A stretch of 64,000 nt of DNA from Ganoderma boninense (GCA_002900995.3 CM035306.1:1798001-1862000); one strand, 5' to 3'. Shown: positions 1 to 13,655, counted from the first letter of the stretch. A program made the numbers and translations. The notes: generated by a model from the sequence alone, not told the origin.

Positions 1-1981
<1,981 letters not shown>

Positions 1982-2179
1982 GCGCCTTGCATACATTCTG
2001 ATACAACTCGGGCTGTTCTTACGGTGGCCCTTGACTCCTCGTGCGGCGCGGATTTCGCGTTTTCATACAGCAGGGTGTGCATTGGCGCTTGGGTGAATGT
2101 ATAAAGATATCTGTTTTACATGTTTTGCGGGTACAACATACAACAACGATGCGGCTTCTACTTCCTATCCAAACCTCAT

Positions 2180-3671
2180 CTACAGCTTGGACGAATCCAT
2201 GAAGGAAACCCCCTGGAAGCCGCAGTCATGAGCTGATGCTCAAATGGCATGATAAAAGCAAAGCCTACCTTCTCGATGTTGATGGCGAGCTCGGGCACAG
2301 CGGTCTTGATCAAACCCGCCTCGTAATCGGTGACCTTGCCAAGGGACTTGATTGCAACAACACCCTCGGGCTAAAATTGACTGTCAACATTTAGTTTTGC
2401 GCTGGAAACGTTTTGCACTCACGCCGAGCTCGATAGGGGCGGAGAAGTAGTCAAGGTCGCGACTGATCTCCTTCTTGAGAGCCTCGCCGCCTGCCTTGTC
2501 GCTGGAAAGGTGAACGAAGGATGGGGCGACGATGCCCTTCTCGCCCTTGACGGCGCGGATAATCTTGTCGGCAAACTCCGCACCGGCGTAGGCCATAGAG
2601 AGAGTCGCGGACCCAGCGCCATCCTTGGCCTTGACTACCTCGTCACCGCCGAACTGGATGCGGTAGGTCAGAGCCTCAATGGATTCCTGGGCAAAGCCGG
2701 ATGGCAGCGGGTGGGATGACTGCGACAGCAGGGGAACGATCTGTGGAACATGAGGTTAATGCGGGACGGGTGATTGGACAGATTGCAAAGACGCGCCGTG
2801 ACACCTGAGTGACCACCGATAACTGGGACAACAACATTGGGTGCTTTGCCAAGGTCGCCATGGACTTCGGCAACGAAGGTTGATGCACGAACGACATCGA
2901 GGGTGGTCACGCCGAAGATGCTGCGAATGAAACGTGAGCGATTAGTAGGAGATGAAAGTGCAGCACGGACCGCTTGGGGTCGAATACACCGTGCTTCTTG
3001 AAGACCTCGACAACGATGGGGACGGTAGAGTTGACAGGGTTGGAAATGACCAAGACGAAGGCCTTGGGTGCAGCGGTCGCGATACCAGTCGCAAGATCAC
3101 GGACAATGCCTGCATTGATCTATTTCCATCCTAGTGAGCAGGCAATGAATATTGTGGGATTCGTGGCGGACTAACCTTAAAGAGATCGTCTCTTCATGAT
3201 GCGATAATCCAGGACTTCAATACATCTCTGGGCAACGGAAGACTTTGACTAACCTCGTCATCTAGCAGAGGACGTCAGCATTGAGTTTCGGAAGACAACT
3301 GCCTTAGACATACACCAGGCTTGCGGGGGACACCAGCAGGGATGACAACGATGTCGGCCCCAGTGAGTGCCTTCTTGAGGCCCTCATCAGGGGGCAGGAA
3401 ACCGACGACCTTGGCGGGGGTGGAGATGTGGGATAGGTCGGCGGCGACACCGGGGGTGTTCACGATATCGTAGAGGCTCAGCTGCACGAATTGTCAGCCT
3501 TGTGCGTTACGGGCGCGGCGTGCTAATGGGTACCTCGGTGATGCTGGGGTTGTTCTTGAGGAGCAGAGAGAGAGGCTGGCCGATACCGCCTGATGACCGC
3601 GATGAGCGGACAAAGATGGGGGCGATCTGGAGGCACGCACCTGCAGCACCGAGTACGACTGCCTTGACCAT
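2180..3671 (-). CDS. NAD-dependent malate dehydrogenase, probably cytosolic
   Basis: Oxidises malate to oxaloacetate with NAD. The protein starts [15 protein letters not shown], so the Rossmann glycine motif lies at the very N-terminus with no mitochondrial presequence; this suggests a cytosolic form. Further family marks are the substrate loop ([16 protein letters not shown]), [11 protein letters not shown], the catalytic histidine in IGGHSG, and [13 protein letters not shown]. The reading is about 340 residues, normal for the family. Splicing is complex: the substrate loop is built from an 8-nt exon (3254-3261) and a 16-nt exon (3176-3191). The last exon (2180-2212) encodes a short tail ending SSKL after an intron with canonical ends. 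SKL at the C-terminus is also a peroxisomal PTS1-like tripeptide, so a peroxisomal location is a real alternative. It is divergent from the Nudix gene. Confidence 0.95.
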
Positions 3672-3956
3672 GGCGATTGCTGAGGAAGAGAAGATTGGGC
3701 GAGATGGAGGGGAGAACGAGGGCAGACTGCGCGGGTGAGCGGGCTCAAGTAAGTATGAGGTCGGTAGACACGTGATCGTCGAGCTACCCCGTGGGGTTTC
3801 CGCTTTCCGGTGGCTCCGCAGCAGCGACAGACCCTGACTCGCGGATGCTTCTCCCCACTGCCAGGCCTCCGCATCCCCGCCTTCTCCCAGTCGGCGCCAC
3901 CCTCCGACGCGTCCACACAACCCCCCGCCTCCCCAGGCATTCATCTCCGACCACCA
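3672..3956. promoter_or_regulatory. Shared divergent promoter region, MDH / Nudix hydrolase
   Basis: These 285 bases separate the start codons of the minus-strand malate dehydrogenase and the plus-strand Nudix gene, so both promoters must sit here or overlap neighbouring exons. I see no TATA box. Pyrimidine-rich stretches on either strand lie close to each start codon, as is common in fungal 5' leaders. Confidence 0.55.
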
Positions 3957-5044
3957 TGTCCCAATCCAAAGTGCTCTCGGTCCAAGACTTGCACACTTCG
4001 GACGCAAAGTGAGCGTTCCGCCACATTTCCTACCTCCCCCCTCGATCCCTGACATGGCCCCGTGGCGGTGGTTGCACAACATCAGGTGGGTAAAGCTCAA
4101 GAAAACCACCTGGACGGACCCCGATGGCAAGCAGGTGCGCTGCGCGGCTGCCATCCCACCTGACTCCCTAACCGCGTCGCCCATGTCCATAGAGGCCTTG
4201 GGAGTTTGCTACCCGCCCCACGCGGGCATCCGGCGGTGTCGACGGTAACGTTATCCAACTCGGCGCCATCATGGCCACCTACTATTTCTTGACGTCTCCA
4301 TCCTAGCCGTGGCCATCCTCGCTATCCTCCGGTCACAATCAGGGGCATTTCCCCCATCTACGATCATTATCGAGCAGTTCCGGCCACCCGTTGACCGCTA
4401 TGTCGTGGGTACGTCTGTCACCTGTAACATCTGGTGGCGTATTGCTAATCCTCGACATCTACTTACAGAGCTTCCCGCAGGTCACTAGTCCCGTCGCAGC
4501 GCTTTGTCATGGCTAACGTGCTTGATAGGACTAATTGACGAAGGCGAGTCCGCCGAAGAGACTGCCATTCGTGAGCTTGAGGAAGAAACTGGTTTCAAGG
4601 CCACCAGCATCATTCAGACGTCTCCCCTGCTTGTATGTGATCCGGGTTAGTGCTTCAGACTGTCTAGTCGCTCCAACTTCCCCCTCAATCCGATACAGGA
4701 ATGACGAATGCCAACATGAAGTTGGTCACTGTCGACGTACCGTTCCCCGGAAGCTTGGAGATGCCCACGCAGAAGCTGGAGCCAGGGGAATATATCACAG
4801 CCCGCATCGTGGAGATATCCAAGCTTCCCGATGAATTCAAAGGTTTGTTTATTTCTTCCCGTCGAAGGACCACACTAATAACTGCCCGGTTTTCAGAGTA
4901 CGAGAAGAAGGTCAGGGTAATGCCTCGTGAAGCTATTGCACAAACTCAACGTCACTTGGTAATTGGCAGGGTTTCGTCATCGATGCAAGGCTTAGCCACT
5001 TCGCCTCCGGGTTTGAGATGGCGGAAAAGCTTCGACAGGCGTAG
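3957..5044 (+). CDS. Nudix hydrolase, ADP-ribose pyrophosphatase type (NUDT5/YSA1-like)
   Basis: Predicted to hydrolyse ADP-ribose or related ADP-sugars to AMP and a sugar phosphate. After splicing, a perfect Nudix box (G-x5-E-x7-REUxEExGU) reads GLIDEGESAEETAIRELEEE followed by TGF. It is preceded by VIIEQFRPPVD and VVELPAG, the pattern of the YSA1/NUDT5 branch. The start ATGTCCCAATCC at 3957 is the first ATG that leads into the conserved WVKLKKTTWTDPDGK segment. The gene has about nine exons, including a 12-nt exon (4469-4480, coding LPAG with its borders) and a 14-nt exon (4897-4910, EYEKK). It ends ASGFEMAEKLRQA with TAG at 5042-5044. The total of roughly 200 residues is usual for the family. 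Confidence 0.93.
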
Positions 5045-6712
5045 CCATGAGCCTTCAGGACGCACCAAGACGAACGTGTACTTTACATGTTGTGTACCAT
5101 AACTACTGCAGAGAGCCCCATACATATTGTTCATCTGTGATCAATAGGTACGTTGTTCCTACCCAGAGCCGAAGTGTGCTGAACGCATTTCGTAGGACGA
5201 CTGGCACAACATGCAGATGTCTGCCTTGATCACTCCAACGTCTAATATTATTCAGTTCTCAACGGACATACGGAGCAAAACTCATGTAGTCAATTCCCCT
5301 TCGGTTGGTGAGTTCGAGCTGCCCACCTCGAGGCTGAACTTCGTTTCTTCGAAATGACGCGAAGTGAGGTTCTTCAGTATCGGCGGTCCTAAGCGTTCGC
5401 GCCTGGGTCTTCTGGACTTGAGCCAGATTGCACTGGCCAAGAAGCTGCATGCAGCCCACGATTCGGTATTATGTAGCATGCTCCACACACCCACAGGCCA
5501 GGCATGCGAATATCGACACTGCCCCTGATTTGTTCTAGAACACGAGCTTCTGCAAGGCCGCCGAATTGACGGAATCCGTTTATCGTGGCCACAGGTTATA
5601 GCACAGCACCCTGCTCTGTGCTGAGTCTGTCGTGCTAAAGGAAAGAGAAGACTCATTAATCATGACCTATGGTAACGAGTGTGGTTCGAACGCTATCAGA
5701 TAATAGGGTTCCGTCTACCCTGCCCACTTAGAACCGCAGTGTCAACCATCGATTCTCGATCCAATGGCCATCACATCTCATGCGAGTCCAGCTTGTGGTC
5801 TGTGGGCGTATCCCGCCTTACGTGGCTTCGTGGATGGAGTCTGGCCAATGGCCGCCCTCTCGTGGCCAGTCTATGCACGTTGCTGCTTGGGGAGGGTGCG
5901 AATTTGGACAAGTACTGACTTCACGTTCCCAACACTGGCCCGCCGGAGCGAGAAGGTAATTGGAAGTTTATTTGGCTCTCACGATCACAGCCTCTCTTCC
6001 TATGGTGCTGGTGAATACTCTGGCCCGTCCTGCGTCCCCATTGTGGTGATTCAGGCGTTCAGAACTGATTGTAAAAAACTGCTTCAGCTGGAGCGATACT
6101 AGTAGATGGACAGTCAGATGGCGTTAGTAGCACAGGGCTAGTCCATGGATGCACCTCATGCAAAAAAACAACTACTGTCATCCCTTTTAACGGCGGGTGG
6201 GTGCCGCTCGCACCGCTTCCTCCTGGGCGTAACAACTCTGTGTAGTAGAAGGTGGACGTGCATTCTCTCTTTTGTTCCTCCCTTCTTTCGGAGGCATCGC
6301 CACAGGCGGAAACCATTGCCATTGCCATCGAGGCGATAGGCCCGCCGCTAAGGCGGCCGAATGTAGCGACTGTACTTGGATTGGAACAGCACACTGGCAC
6401 CGGGTTTTGGCGAGCGCTGGCAAAATTTCGACTAGCTGGTGTGTTTCCCCATGCATAGAATCACAGCCTCCTGTCCCCAAATAAAAGCCGTCTGAGGTCT
6501 CCTTCGAGTCAACCTTCCAACGCACCTTCATATCGCATCGATACCCCTGCACCGGCAGTCTCACTTCCCTGCTTCCACCCCAGCTACGCGCTTGCCATCA
6601 GACAGATCAACTCGGTGAGTCCATCCGTGAGCAGATGCACCCACGATCTCCATCTAATAAATATGCTGCAGAATTTACGAGCCGTCTACGTCTTCCCTCA
6701 TCGTACAACACA
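5045..6712. other. Intergenic region, 1.67 kb, no gene recognised
   Basis: Only short, overlapping open frames without recognisable motifs are present. Toward its right end lie promoter elements of the next gene: a TATA-like AATAAAAG at 6479-6487, then a probable 5'-leader intron at 6615-6671 (gtgagt to ctgcag), then the start codon at 6713. I see no RNA gene or repeat in the rest. Confidence 0.5.
6479..6487 (+). promoter_or_regulatory. TATA-like box of the first membrane-protein paralogue
   Basis: AATAAAAG sits about 230 bases upstream of the start codon at 6713, but only about 130-140 bases upstream of the inferred leader intron. With that intron removed the leader would be roughly 110-150 bases, so a start of transcription near 6510-6520 is plausible. 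This is a motif match only. Confidence 0.35.
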
Positions 6713-7945
6713 ATGTCCCACTTTCAATCGGGCCTTTCCAGTGCAGTGCTCCTAGGTTTTGTTGGTGGCGAGAAAGCTCTCGCTGCTCTAGAGGCGACCT
6801 ATATCAATGGTCGTCACCGGGTACCGAGCGCCTTCAACTCTCCTGGCAGCTACATCGCAGCCACAGGGTTCTCCTCGTTGGCGAAATCCCGTATTTGGGA
6901 TGGCCCACATGCTGGCGTGAGCCTTGACCCCAACGCGCTGAAGTTGGAGACCACTTCTTCGAAGGGCCCTAAGTTTACCGCAGCATTCTCTGGTTCGACC
7001 ATTCCCACAACAGGTTCTATCGCGAAGGCGGTGGTAGACTACTCTAGGAAGGTGCCTATCACCGTTGTTGACGGTCGGGTGACCACATCCTCCTCGGTGA
7101 CAATCGTCGAGCTCCCTGAAGCCCCCGAAAGCGAGGTCCATCCCGTCACGAGGATCAGCGCGCCGGTCATCGTCCCCGTTCTCGCCAGCGGTGCCGCTGC
7201 TGCCGCTTGTGGTGTCGTCGGCGACTGGACTACCCTTGCCATGATCGTTCTTGGGATGGCATGCAATGCCTTCTCGTCCCTTGCGCTCCAGGCTGGTGAT
7301 CTTGCCTTCATCCGACCGGTCACTACCCCCGGTGCTCCTGCCGGCGATGGGTACCTCGAATCTGGAAACGAGATTATCGTTCTCAAGGGGTCCGAGGCTG
7401 CCGTCAGCTCCGTTACTAGGGGACGGTTCACGCTTCGCTTCCGCAGCGAGAGTGCGCTCCGCACGTTCTCCACCTGCAGCTCCCTCTTGACGCTGCAGTG
7501 CATCATCCAGCTGCTCATTATCCCCCAAGGCACTTATGTCGGCCAGCTCTTCTTCCTCGCCACCATGATCGTCTCCTGGCTTTACAACTCTTACGTCGCT
7601 CGCCAGGAGGCAGCGGCATGGGAGAAGCTTGTTCTAGTGGATCTCCTCAAGGCGCCGAATATGCAGCGTTACAGCCTCGGGACGCGGTCTCAGGCAGCTG
7701 TGTTCCTTATGCAAGTGCTCAAGCCTGCAAACGTCGAGGAGCAGCTTTCCCTCCTTATCCCCAACAACACCCCTGTCTGGAAAACCTGGAGGCAGGCTGT
7801 TGCTCGTAGTCTCCAGAACTCGAAGTTCGACTTTGAGGGTGCTGGGTACGACGCCGCTGGATCTTTCAACGGGGACGAGAAGGAGCTCCTTGCTACACTG
7901 CTCAGCGATGCCCAGTCCGCGATGGTCGCTTCTGCGAAGTTTTGA
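6713..7945 (+). CDS. Unknown multi-pass membrane protein, paralogue 1 of 3
   Basis: A single-exon frame of 410 residues that I do not recognise as a named family. It has four clear hydrophobic segments in two pairs: one pair around PVLASGAAAAACGVVGDW and MIVLGMACNAFSSLALQ, the second around LLTLQCIIQLLIIPQG and LFFLATMIVSWLYNSYV. Between the pairs is a hydrophilic stretch with the signature GDGYLESGNEIIVLKG and VTRGRF, shared with the next two genes. The N-terminal half contains SPGSYIAA and AKSRIWDG, also shared. I chose the ATG at 6713 rather than 6635 because 6635 lies inside a probable 5'-leader intron. It lacks the acidic or proline-rich tail of its paralogues and is the most divergent of the three. 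Function unknown; a membrane location is inferred. Confidence 0.8.
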   Translation: MSHFQSGLSSAVLLGFVGGEKALAALEATYINGRHRVPSAFNSPGSYIAATGFSSLAKSRIWDGPHAGVSLDPNALKLETTSSKGPKFTAAFSGSTIPTTGSIAKAVVDYSRKVPITVVDGRVTTSSSVTIVELPEAPESEVHPVTRISAPVIVPVLASGAAAAACGVVGDWTTLAMIVLGMACNAFSSLALQAGDLAFIRPVTTPGAPAGDGYLESGNEIIVLKGSEAAVSSVTRGRFTLRFRSESALRTFSTCSSLLTLQCIIQLLIIPQGTYVGQLFFLATMIVSWLYNSYVARQEAAAWEKLVLVDLLKAPNMQRYSLGTRSQAAVFLMQVLKPANVEEQLSLLIPNNTPVWKTWRQAVARSLQNSKFDFEGAGYDAAGSFNGDEKELLATLLSDAQSAMVASAKF

Positions 7946-9330
7946 CACCTTCAATCAACTTCGACGATACCCCCTTATACGAATTGCTGCTGGCCGTGCT
8001 GTGCCATGGTCTGATTAAATTTGGACCCGAGAGCTCGCTTTGACTGTATTCTGCCACTCTGTGCTGTCTATGTTCGCTATTATCCCAGTTTTCGTGTGCC
8101 GTCGCTGACTTGACACTGTCGCCGTTCCGTACTCATAGAATAACTTCTTTCTTGGATCCTACCTGCCAAGCGCCGATACCTTGATCTATGTATGTGTATT
8201 TTTCCTCTGACTCGCCTCTTGTAACATCAAGTATCATCTGTTGATAATTGTATTCTCCGTAACGAAATGAAAGTATCGGCCCCTTCCGGACCCAACTTCG
8301 GAATACCCGCTTTAGAAGAATCATGCCAAGTTTTTGAGTCCACCTCAGGACATGATGCGGCATCCCACAAGAACTTGCGCCCGTAGGCTGCCGTGTTATC
8401 AGCTACTCGTTCTTCAGTGGGCGCAGGGTTAATCGATTGATGATCATTAGCATCTCGCCCCTTCGACCAACCCTGCAGCCTCAACCACCTGCGCATAGTC
8501 ACAGGGCCGACATCGAGCCTTCAAGTGTGAGGAAGCAGTGTTTCGAAAATGGCATAAACCGATGCCAAATATGCATCTCAACAGATTCAGCGATGCGTAA
8601 TGGGTCGACTTGGGGTCGACATCCCTGGTTGAAACAAGGTTAGACCTGCAATTGGGCCTGTACAAGGTTTCGAACTGCTCAAGGCGAGGCAGTGCGGCAG
8701 TGCCAGTGGTCACCGCGCACCTGTTTAGGCCAACTGGGAAAGGTTCCACGATAGTCCCTGATAGCCCAAGAGCAAAAGGCGATCCGGCGTGAGGTAGCCG
8801 TGGACGCAGACTGCCCGACGGTCGCATCGTGGCCCTGTTCGAGCAAGACTTCTGTGCCGCGCATGTGGTTTCGGCTGTACGAGAAGCGCCGACGGGCGTT
8901 TGTGGGCGTTTTCCTGGTCTTTTCTGGCATTCCGTAACGTTCTCACTGCCTGCGAGGTACAGAATGCGTGCTCAAGACTTGGGATGTGCGTGTCCATGAG
9001 CGTGGCGCCGTCGACGGCCCACCTGACTGCGGTGGGCTCATTTGTTTCGCTCTCCGCAACTTGACCTTGAATTCCGTTGATGCAGACCACTGCTTCACGC
9101 TCCCTCATGGTTCCAAGGACTCCAATCCGCTATCCCGCGCCCATTTGGCATCCATACTGCCCCAATCCAACTCGCAGAAGCCCTGACATGAGGCTGTCGG
9201 CGCAATCGATCCAAGACCGCTCCTCCTCAAAAGCGCAGACGACTCGTGTCATATCCTGCCACTACTCACATCCTGGCACTCGACGCTCTCAGGCCTCCCC
9301 TCAAAGCCTCTGCGCCCTTTCTGTCCCCAC
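7946..9330. other. Intergenic region, 1.39 kb, no gene recognised
   Basis: This separates paralogues 1 and 2. Minus-strand open frames around 8447-8930 overlap one another and contain no motif, so I do not call a gene. No TATA box or repeat stands out. The sequence just before 9331 is pyrimidine-rich, as expected for a leader. Confidence 0.45.
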
Positions 9331-10917
9331 ATGCCCGTCATACCTACCGATCACACCCCCCTCCGGACCTCCAACCTCAACCTTGACATCTCCGGAGTGG
9401 CCGGTTTCTTCGGAGGAGACGTCGCTGTGTCCGCCATGGGCACAGTCAATATCTACCGCGGCAGGAAGTGGCTGGGCTGGTACAACATGCCAGGCAGCTA
9501 TGAGATCGCCAAGCGGTACGGTCGCCTTGCTCGATCGCGCATTTGGAGCGGTCTCTACCCTGGCCGCGGTGGTGACCCTGCCATGCTCTTCGAGCTTGAC
9601 GGGTCAGAGGGTCCCCGATACCGAGGCGTCTACTCAGGTACACTCATGGCCAAGACCGGGCACATAGCCCGGCTCGTCGTCTCGGAGAGCAAAGACCTCC
9701 CAGAGGAGAAGTGGGAGGAGCCGCAGGATGCCCGTAAAACCTCGCCTGTCCCCGTCACGATTATCGACCTCCACCACGTCCCCGAGGAGGAGACCCCCCT
9801 TCAGCAGTTGATGGCGAGCTGGTCCACCACTGCCACGAGCATGCTATCCCTCATCCCCATGCTTGCTTCGGCAGGCGCATGCATTGCGTGTGCGTTGGCC
9901 GACGACTGGCTGTGTTTTGCCATGATCGCCCTTGGCATGTTCTGCGGTGGGCTGTCCTGCTTCATCATCGGGTCCGGCGTTTTCACCTTCACTCATCCTG
10001 TCCCCGCCAAAGGGGCTCCGCGAGGAGATGGCATTCTGGATAGCAACAACCAGATGGTCATTCTCCGAGGAGAGGAGAGTGCGATCAATCCGATCACTAG
10101 GGGAAAGTTCTCGTTGACCTACAAGAGCTCGGTCCCTTACCACAAGATCGGGTTGAGCTCCTTCTCATTGACCGTGCAGTTCCTCGCGCAGCTGCTCGTC
10201 GTCCCCCAAGGCACCATTTTCGGACAAATCATGTTTCTGTCCTCGCTCGGTGTCTCCTGGGTGTACAATTCCTTCCTGTCGTCTCTGGACAAGGAGCAAA
10301 TTCAGCGCAACATCCTGTTCAAAGAGATACTTGCGCGGCCGAAGGCGCACAAGTACGTCTTAAAGACTTGGACTGCGATGGCGGTCTTTGTTCTGCTCGT
10401 GCTTGCTACGCCGACGGAGGGGACTAAGCGATGCGATGATGTTAAAACCGACAAGCCTCCGAGTGGCTCGGAACCAATGCTGGTTGAGCCTACGCCTCTA
10501 ACGGACCTGCTGAACGATCTACTCCCCAACGACACGAAGGCATGGACGGCCTGGAAGGAGCACATCCTGAGTCAGATCAAGGAGCACATCAAGGATCCCG
10601 ATACCCTGTCCTTCGCGTCTCTTCCAGAGGGCATCACTCCGGAGATGGGATTTTTTCTGGAAGCGTTCCAGAAAGATGCGCAGACTGCTCTCGTGGCCTA
10701 CAAAGCGTATCTCTTGAGGTAAGTACGCGAAAGACTCGATGATCGTCCCGTCCTCGGCTGATTCATCTTGACATAGGCTGAAGGAGGCTACCCCTGAGTA
10801 TGTGATCGTCTCGCTCTGTTTCCTACAGTCGTGAACGGTGTCATTCATAGGGCGCACAGAGATGCAGAAGAGACCACGTTTAAGGATGACACGGAAGAGA
10901 AGAGCGATCTGGTGTAG
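9331..10917 (+). CDS. Unknown multi-pass membrane protein, paralogue 2 of 3
   Basis: About 491 residues from three exons (9331-10718, 10777-10797, 10851-10917), joined by canonical gtaagt and gtatgt introns; the middle exon is 21 nt. Not a family I can name. The N-terminus contains LDISGVAGFFGGDVAVSAM, then RKWLGWYNMPGSYEIAKRYG and ARSRIWSGLYPG. Two pairs of hydrophobic segments follow, with GDGILDSNNQMVILRG and ITRGKF between them. A fifth hydrophobic stretch (MAVFVLLVLATP) precedes a soluble C-terminal part. The spliced tail is strongly acidic and ends EEKSDLV. It is much closer to paralogue 3 than to paralogue 1, so the 2/3 duplication is the younger one. The ending depends on my splice reading. 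Confidence 0.85.
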
Positions 10918-11591
10918 GATGAATGCTCGTTTGGCGATGGAACGAGGGTAGGGTAGCGAGATGTGGTCAGTTCGTCGAGCCCTACTGCCATCCTTTGACT
11001 TACGTTGGTGACGCAATGATCCTCAGAGGGAACACCCGTAGCACATGCCCGTCGCACGGGCGTTGACTACACCCAATACACAACCAGTCGATGCAGATAG
11101 TTTTGAGTTCTTCGTTCCTCTAGCTGCACATTCTTTCATCGTGATTCATGATTCTTGGCATGCACGCTGTATGACTCACTGTACTATATGGCATGTTTGC
11201 GCCGTTGCACAGTCTCTGTACCCGTTCTATGGCACGAGTTTGGATCTTCCGGGGTATCCGCGGGTGTTCAAGGATTGTAGGTGAGTGGCAGTGCAAGCGA
11301 GCGATGGAGGATCGACAAAAAGGCCGAGGGAAGCGGGGAAGGGGCTGGAGAGCAGCCGCGACGTCGCATTGGGCTTGAACTTGAATGTGATCTGGCAGTG
11401 TCTGCGTCTGTTGGCTGTTTGCAATTGCGACTCGAGCTGATTGCCTGCGACAACGCCACCACGCCCTGGACACGCTCCCCTCCAGCGGCAATGGTCCCCG
11501 TCCTCTCTCCAGCCCTCCTCCGACTCCCAATCCACCTCCCTCCGTGCTCTACCCCCACCAGGGCCCACCCTTCCGCCATCTTTCTCATGCC
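10918..11591. other. Intergenic region, 0.67 kb
   Basis: Spacer between paralogues 2 and 3. It ends in a long C/T-rich leader directly before the start codon at 11592. No other gene or element is visible. Confidence 0.45.
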
Positions 11592-13100
11592 ATGACCATC
11601 TCTGAAATCCCACTCAAGAGCTCCACCATCAACCTCGACATTTCCGGAGTGGCTGGTTTCTTCGGAGGCGATGTCGCTGTCTCAGCCATGGCCACCGTGC
11701 ACGTGTACCAAGGCAGGAAGTGGCTAGGATGGTACAATTCCCCCGGCAGTTACGAGATCGCAAAGCGCTACGGCCAGCTTGGCCGATCTCGCTTTTGGGA
11801 TGGTCTCTACCCCGGCATAAACGTCGATCCCGCCGTCCTCTTCGAGCTTGACGGCCTCTATGGCCCCAAGTACCGCGCCGTCCATTCCGGCACCGTCATG
11901 GCCAAGACAGGCCATCTCGCCCACCTTTTCCTCCAGGAGTGCAAGGACATCCCAGAAAAGCACACCCACCAGCTCGACGAAGACCTCACAAGAGTCACCA
12001 CGCCCGTGTACGTCACCATTGCAGATCTCGTCCACCAGCCTGCTGCCGAAGAGTACCCTCGCCTCTTTCGCGACTCTACCAGCCCCCTCGCTTTCATCCC
12101 CATCCTTGTCTCATGCGCAACGTCTGTTGCCTGCGCCCTCTACGCCGACTGGTTTTGCTTCTCCATGATCGCACTCGGCATGCTCAGCAGCGGCCTCTCG
12201 TGCTACGTTATAGGCACTGGTACCTTCACCTTCACACACCCCGAGCCCGCGGCCGGTGCCCCTCCCGGCGACGGCATCCTCGACGGCGGCAACGAGATCG
12301 TCGTCCTCAAGGGCCCTGAGGGGTCCGTAAATCCCGTTACGCGTGGCCGCTTCTCTCTCAAGTACTCCGGCGAGCCGCAGTACCACAACATCGGACTCTC
12401 TTCGATGCTCCTCACCGTGCAGTTTCTCGCGCAGCTCCTCATCGTGCCTCAAGGCGAAATTTTCGGGCAGATCATGTTCCTCTGCTCGCTCGCCGTGTCC
12501 TGGATGTACAACTCGTACCTCTCCTCGCTGGACAAGGAGAGTATCCAGCGGCACATCCTCGTCCAGCAGGTCCTCGACTCTCCCGTCATGCGCAAGTACA
12601 AGCTCGGCACCCGGACGATTATGGTCGTCTTCGTCCTGCTCACGCTCTCCCCTGCAGACGAATATTCGCTACGCAAAGTCATGGACGACCTGCTCCCCAA
12701 CGAGACGCCTGTCTGGCGCCTGTGGAAGGAGAGCGTCATCCACGAAATCAAAAAGGTTGGCGAAAACACCACCGAGGGCACTGGCGCATTCTGGTTTGAC
12801 TCGCCGGCCACCGATAATCTCGTCGCGGATGACCGGAAGCTTCTCCGTACGCTCTATCGAGATGCAACGTCGGCGTTCATCGCATATCAGGAGTGGGTGC
12901 TTTCGGACATTGGCATGCTCATTCGTACCCCTGATTGGTTTTCCCTTCATAGCTTGTATCTGAGAGGGTAAGACAAAATACCGCTGGAACTCTCTGGAAC
13001 CTTGCCCTCAACTTCGCTTACTCTGGATCTCAGGCCTCAATCTTCAGACTGGATACCTCCCTCTGACTCTGCAAGCCCCGTCAGCGAATCGACGGTATGA
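11592..13100 (+). CDS. Unknown multi-pass membrane protein, paralogue 3 of 3
   Basis: About 480 residues from two exons (11592-12967 and 13034-13100). The start MTISEIPLKSSTINLD is chosen because it aligns with the start of paralogue 2; an upstream in-frame ATG-less extension is ignored. It repeats every landmark of paralogue 2: LDISGVAGFFGGDVAVSAM, RKWLGWYNSPGSYEIAKRYG, two paired hydrophobic regions, GDGILDGGNEIVVLKG with VTRGRF between them, and a fifth hydrophobic stretch. The C-terminus differs: the second exon adds a Pro/Ser-rich tail instead of the acidic one. A likely topology is a long cytosolic or lumenal N-terminal domain followed by four to five membrane passes. Function unknown. 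Confidence 0.85.
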
Positions 13101-13655
13101 CCGATATTGATGCTCCCTGGGATTCTATTCCATCTGCCTACGTGCTAGCCGCACTTGCATCTTGTGAGTTTCTCTGATGCTGCTCAACTGATGCTCAATC
13201 TGGACCGCTCGTGCCTCAGCGATTCTTGATTTACTAAATCCAAAAGGGCTTCCCATGCTCTGATCATCTTGGTTCATCCTCGTAAGAACGCACAACACGC
13301 TATCTGTATCTGAATTCTTGCTGTTATATCTTCCCTCTGTCTCGCCGGTACATCCTCCCTCCATCTACGGACGCTTCCTGCAATGCCTTATGACCCTGGC
13401 TACCCCTGCATCCATGTCTCCTGCCACTGCACCGTGCTTTCGTACAGCTGCGCTATTATATACCTGTAGAACTGTCTCCACCCGAATGGCAACATGAGAC
13501 GACTCACACACATATCACTATATTAGATACCTCTTCATCTGCATGTTATTTCAATGCTTGGGATACTCTGGATCGGTAGCTCCCCTTTCGTCGTGTCGCA
13601 ACATTGGAAACTGGTACATCACAGCATCATATAGATCCATAACAGGCCATAACGT
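13101..13655. other. Intergenic region between convergent genes, 0.56 kb
   Basis: Holds the 3' ends of the plus-strand paralogue 3 and the minus-strand GMC gene. I see no gene, repeat or structured element here. Confidence 0.45.

Noticed and set aside
5282..5656. Minus-strand open frame of 124 codons downstream of the Nudix gene
   Set aside because: No domain, an overlapping second frame of similar length, and no support from splice sites.
6635..6712. N-terminal extension of membrane-protein paralogue 1
   Set aside because: The upstream ATG falls inside a good leader intron (gtgagt to ctgcag), and the extra residues have no match in the paralogues.
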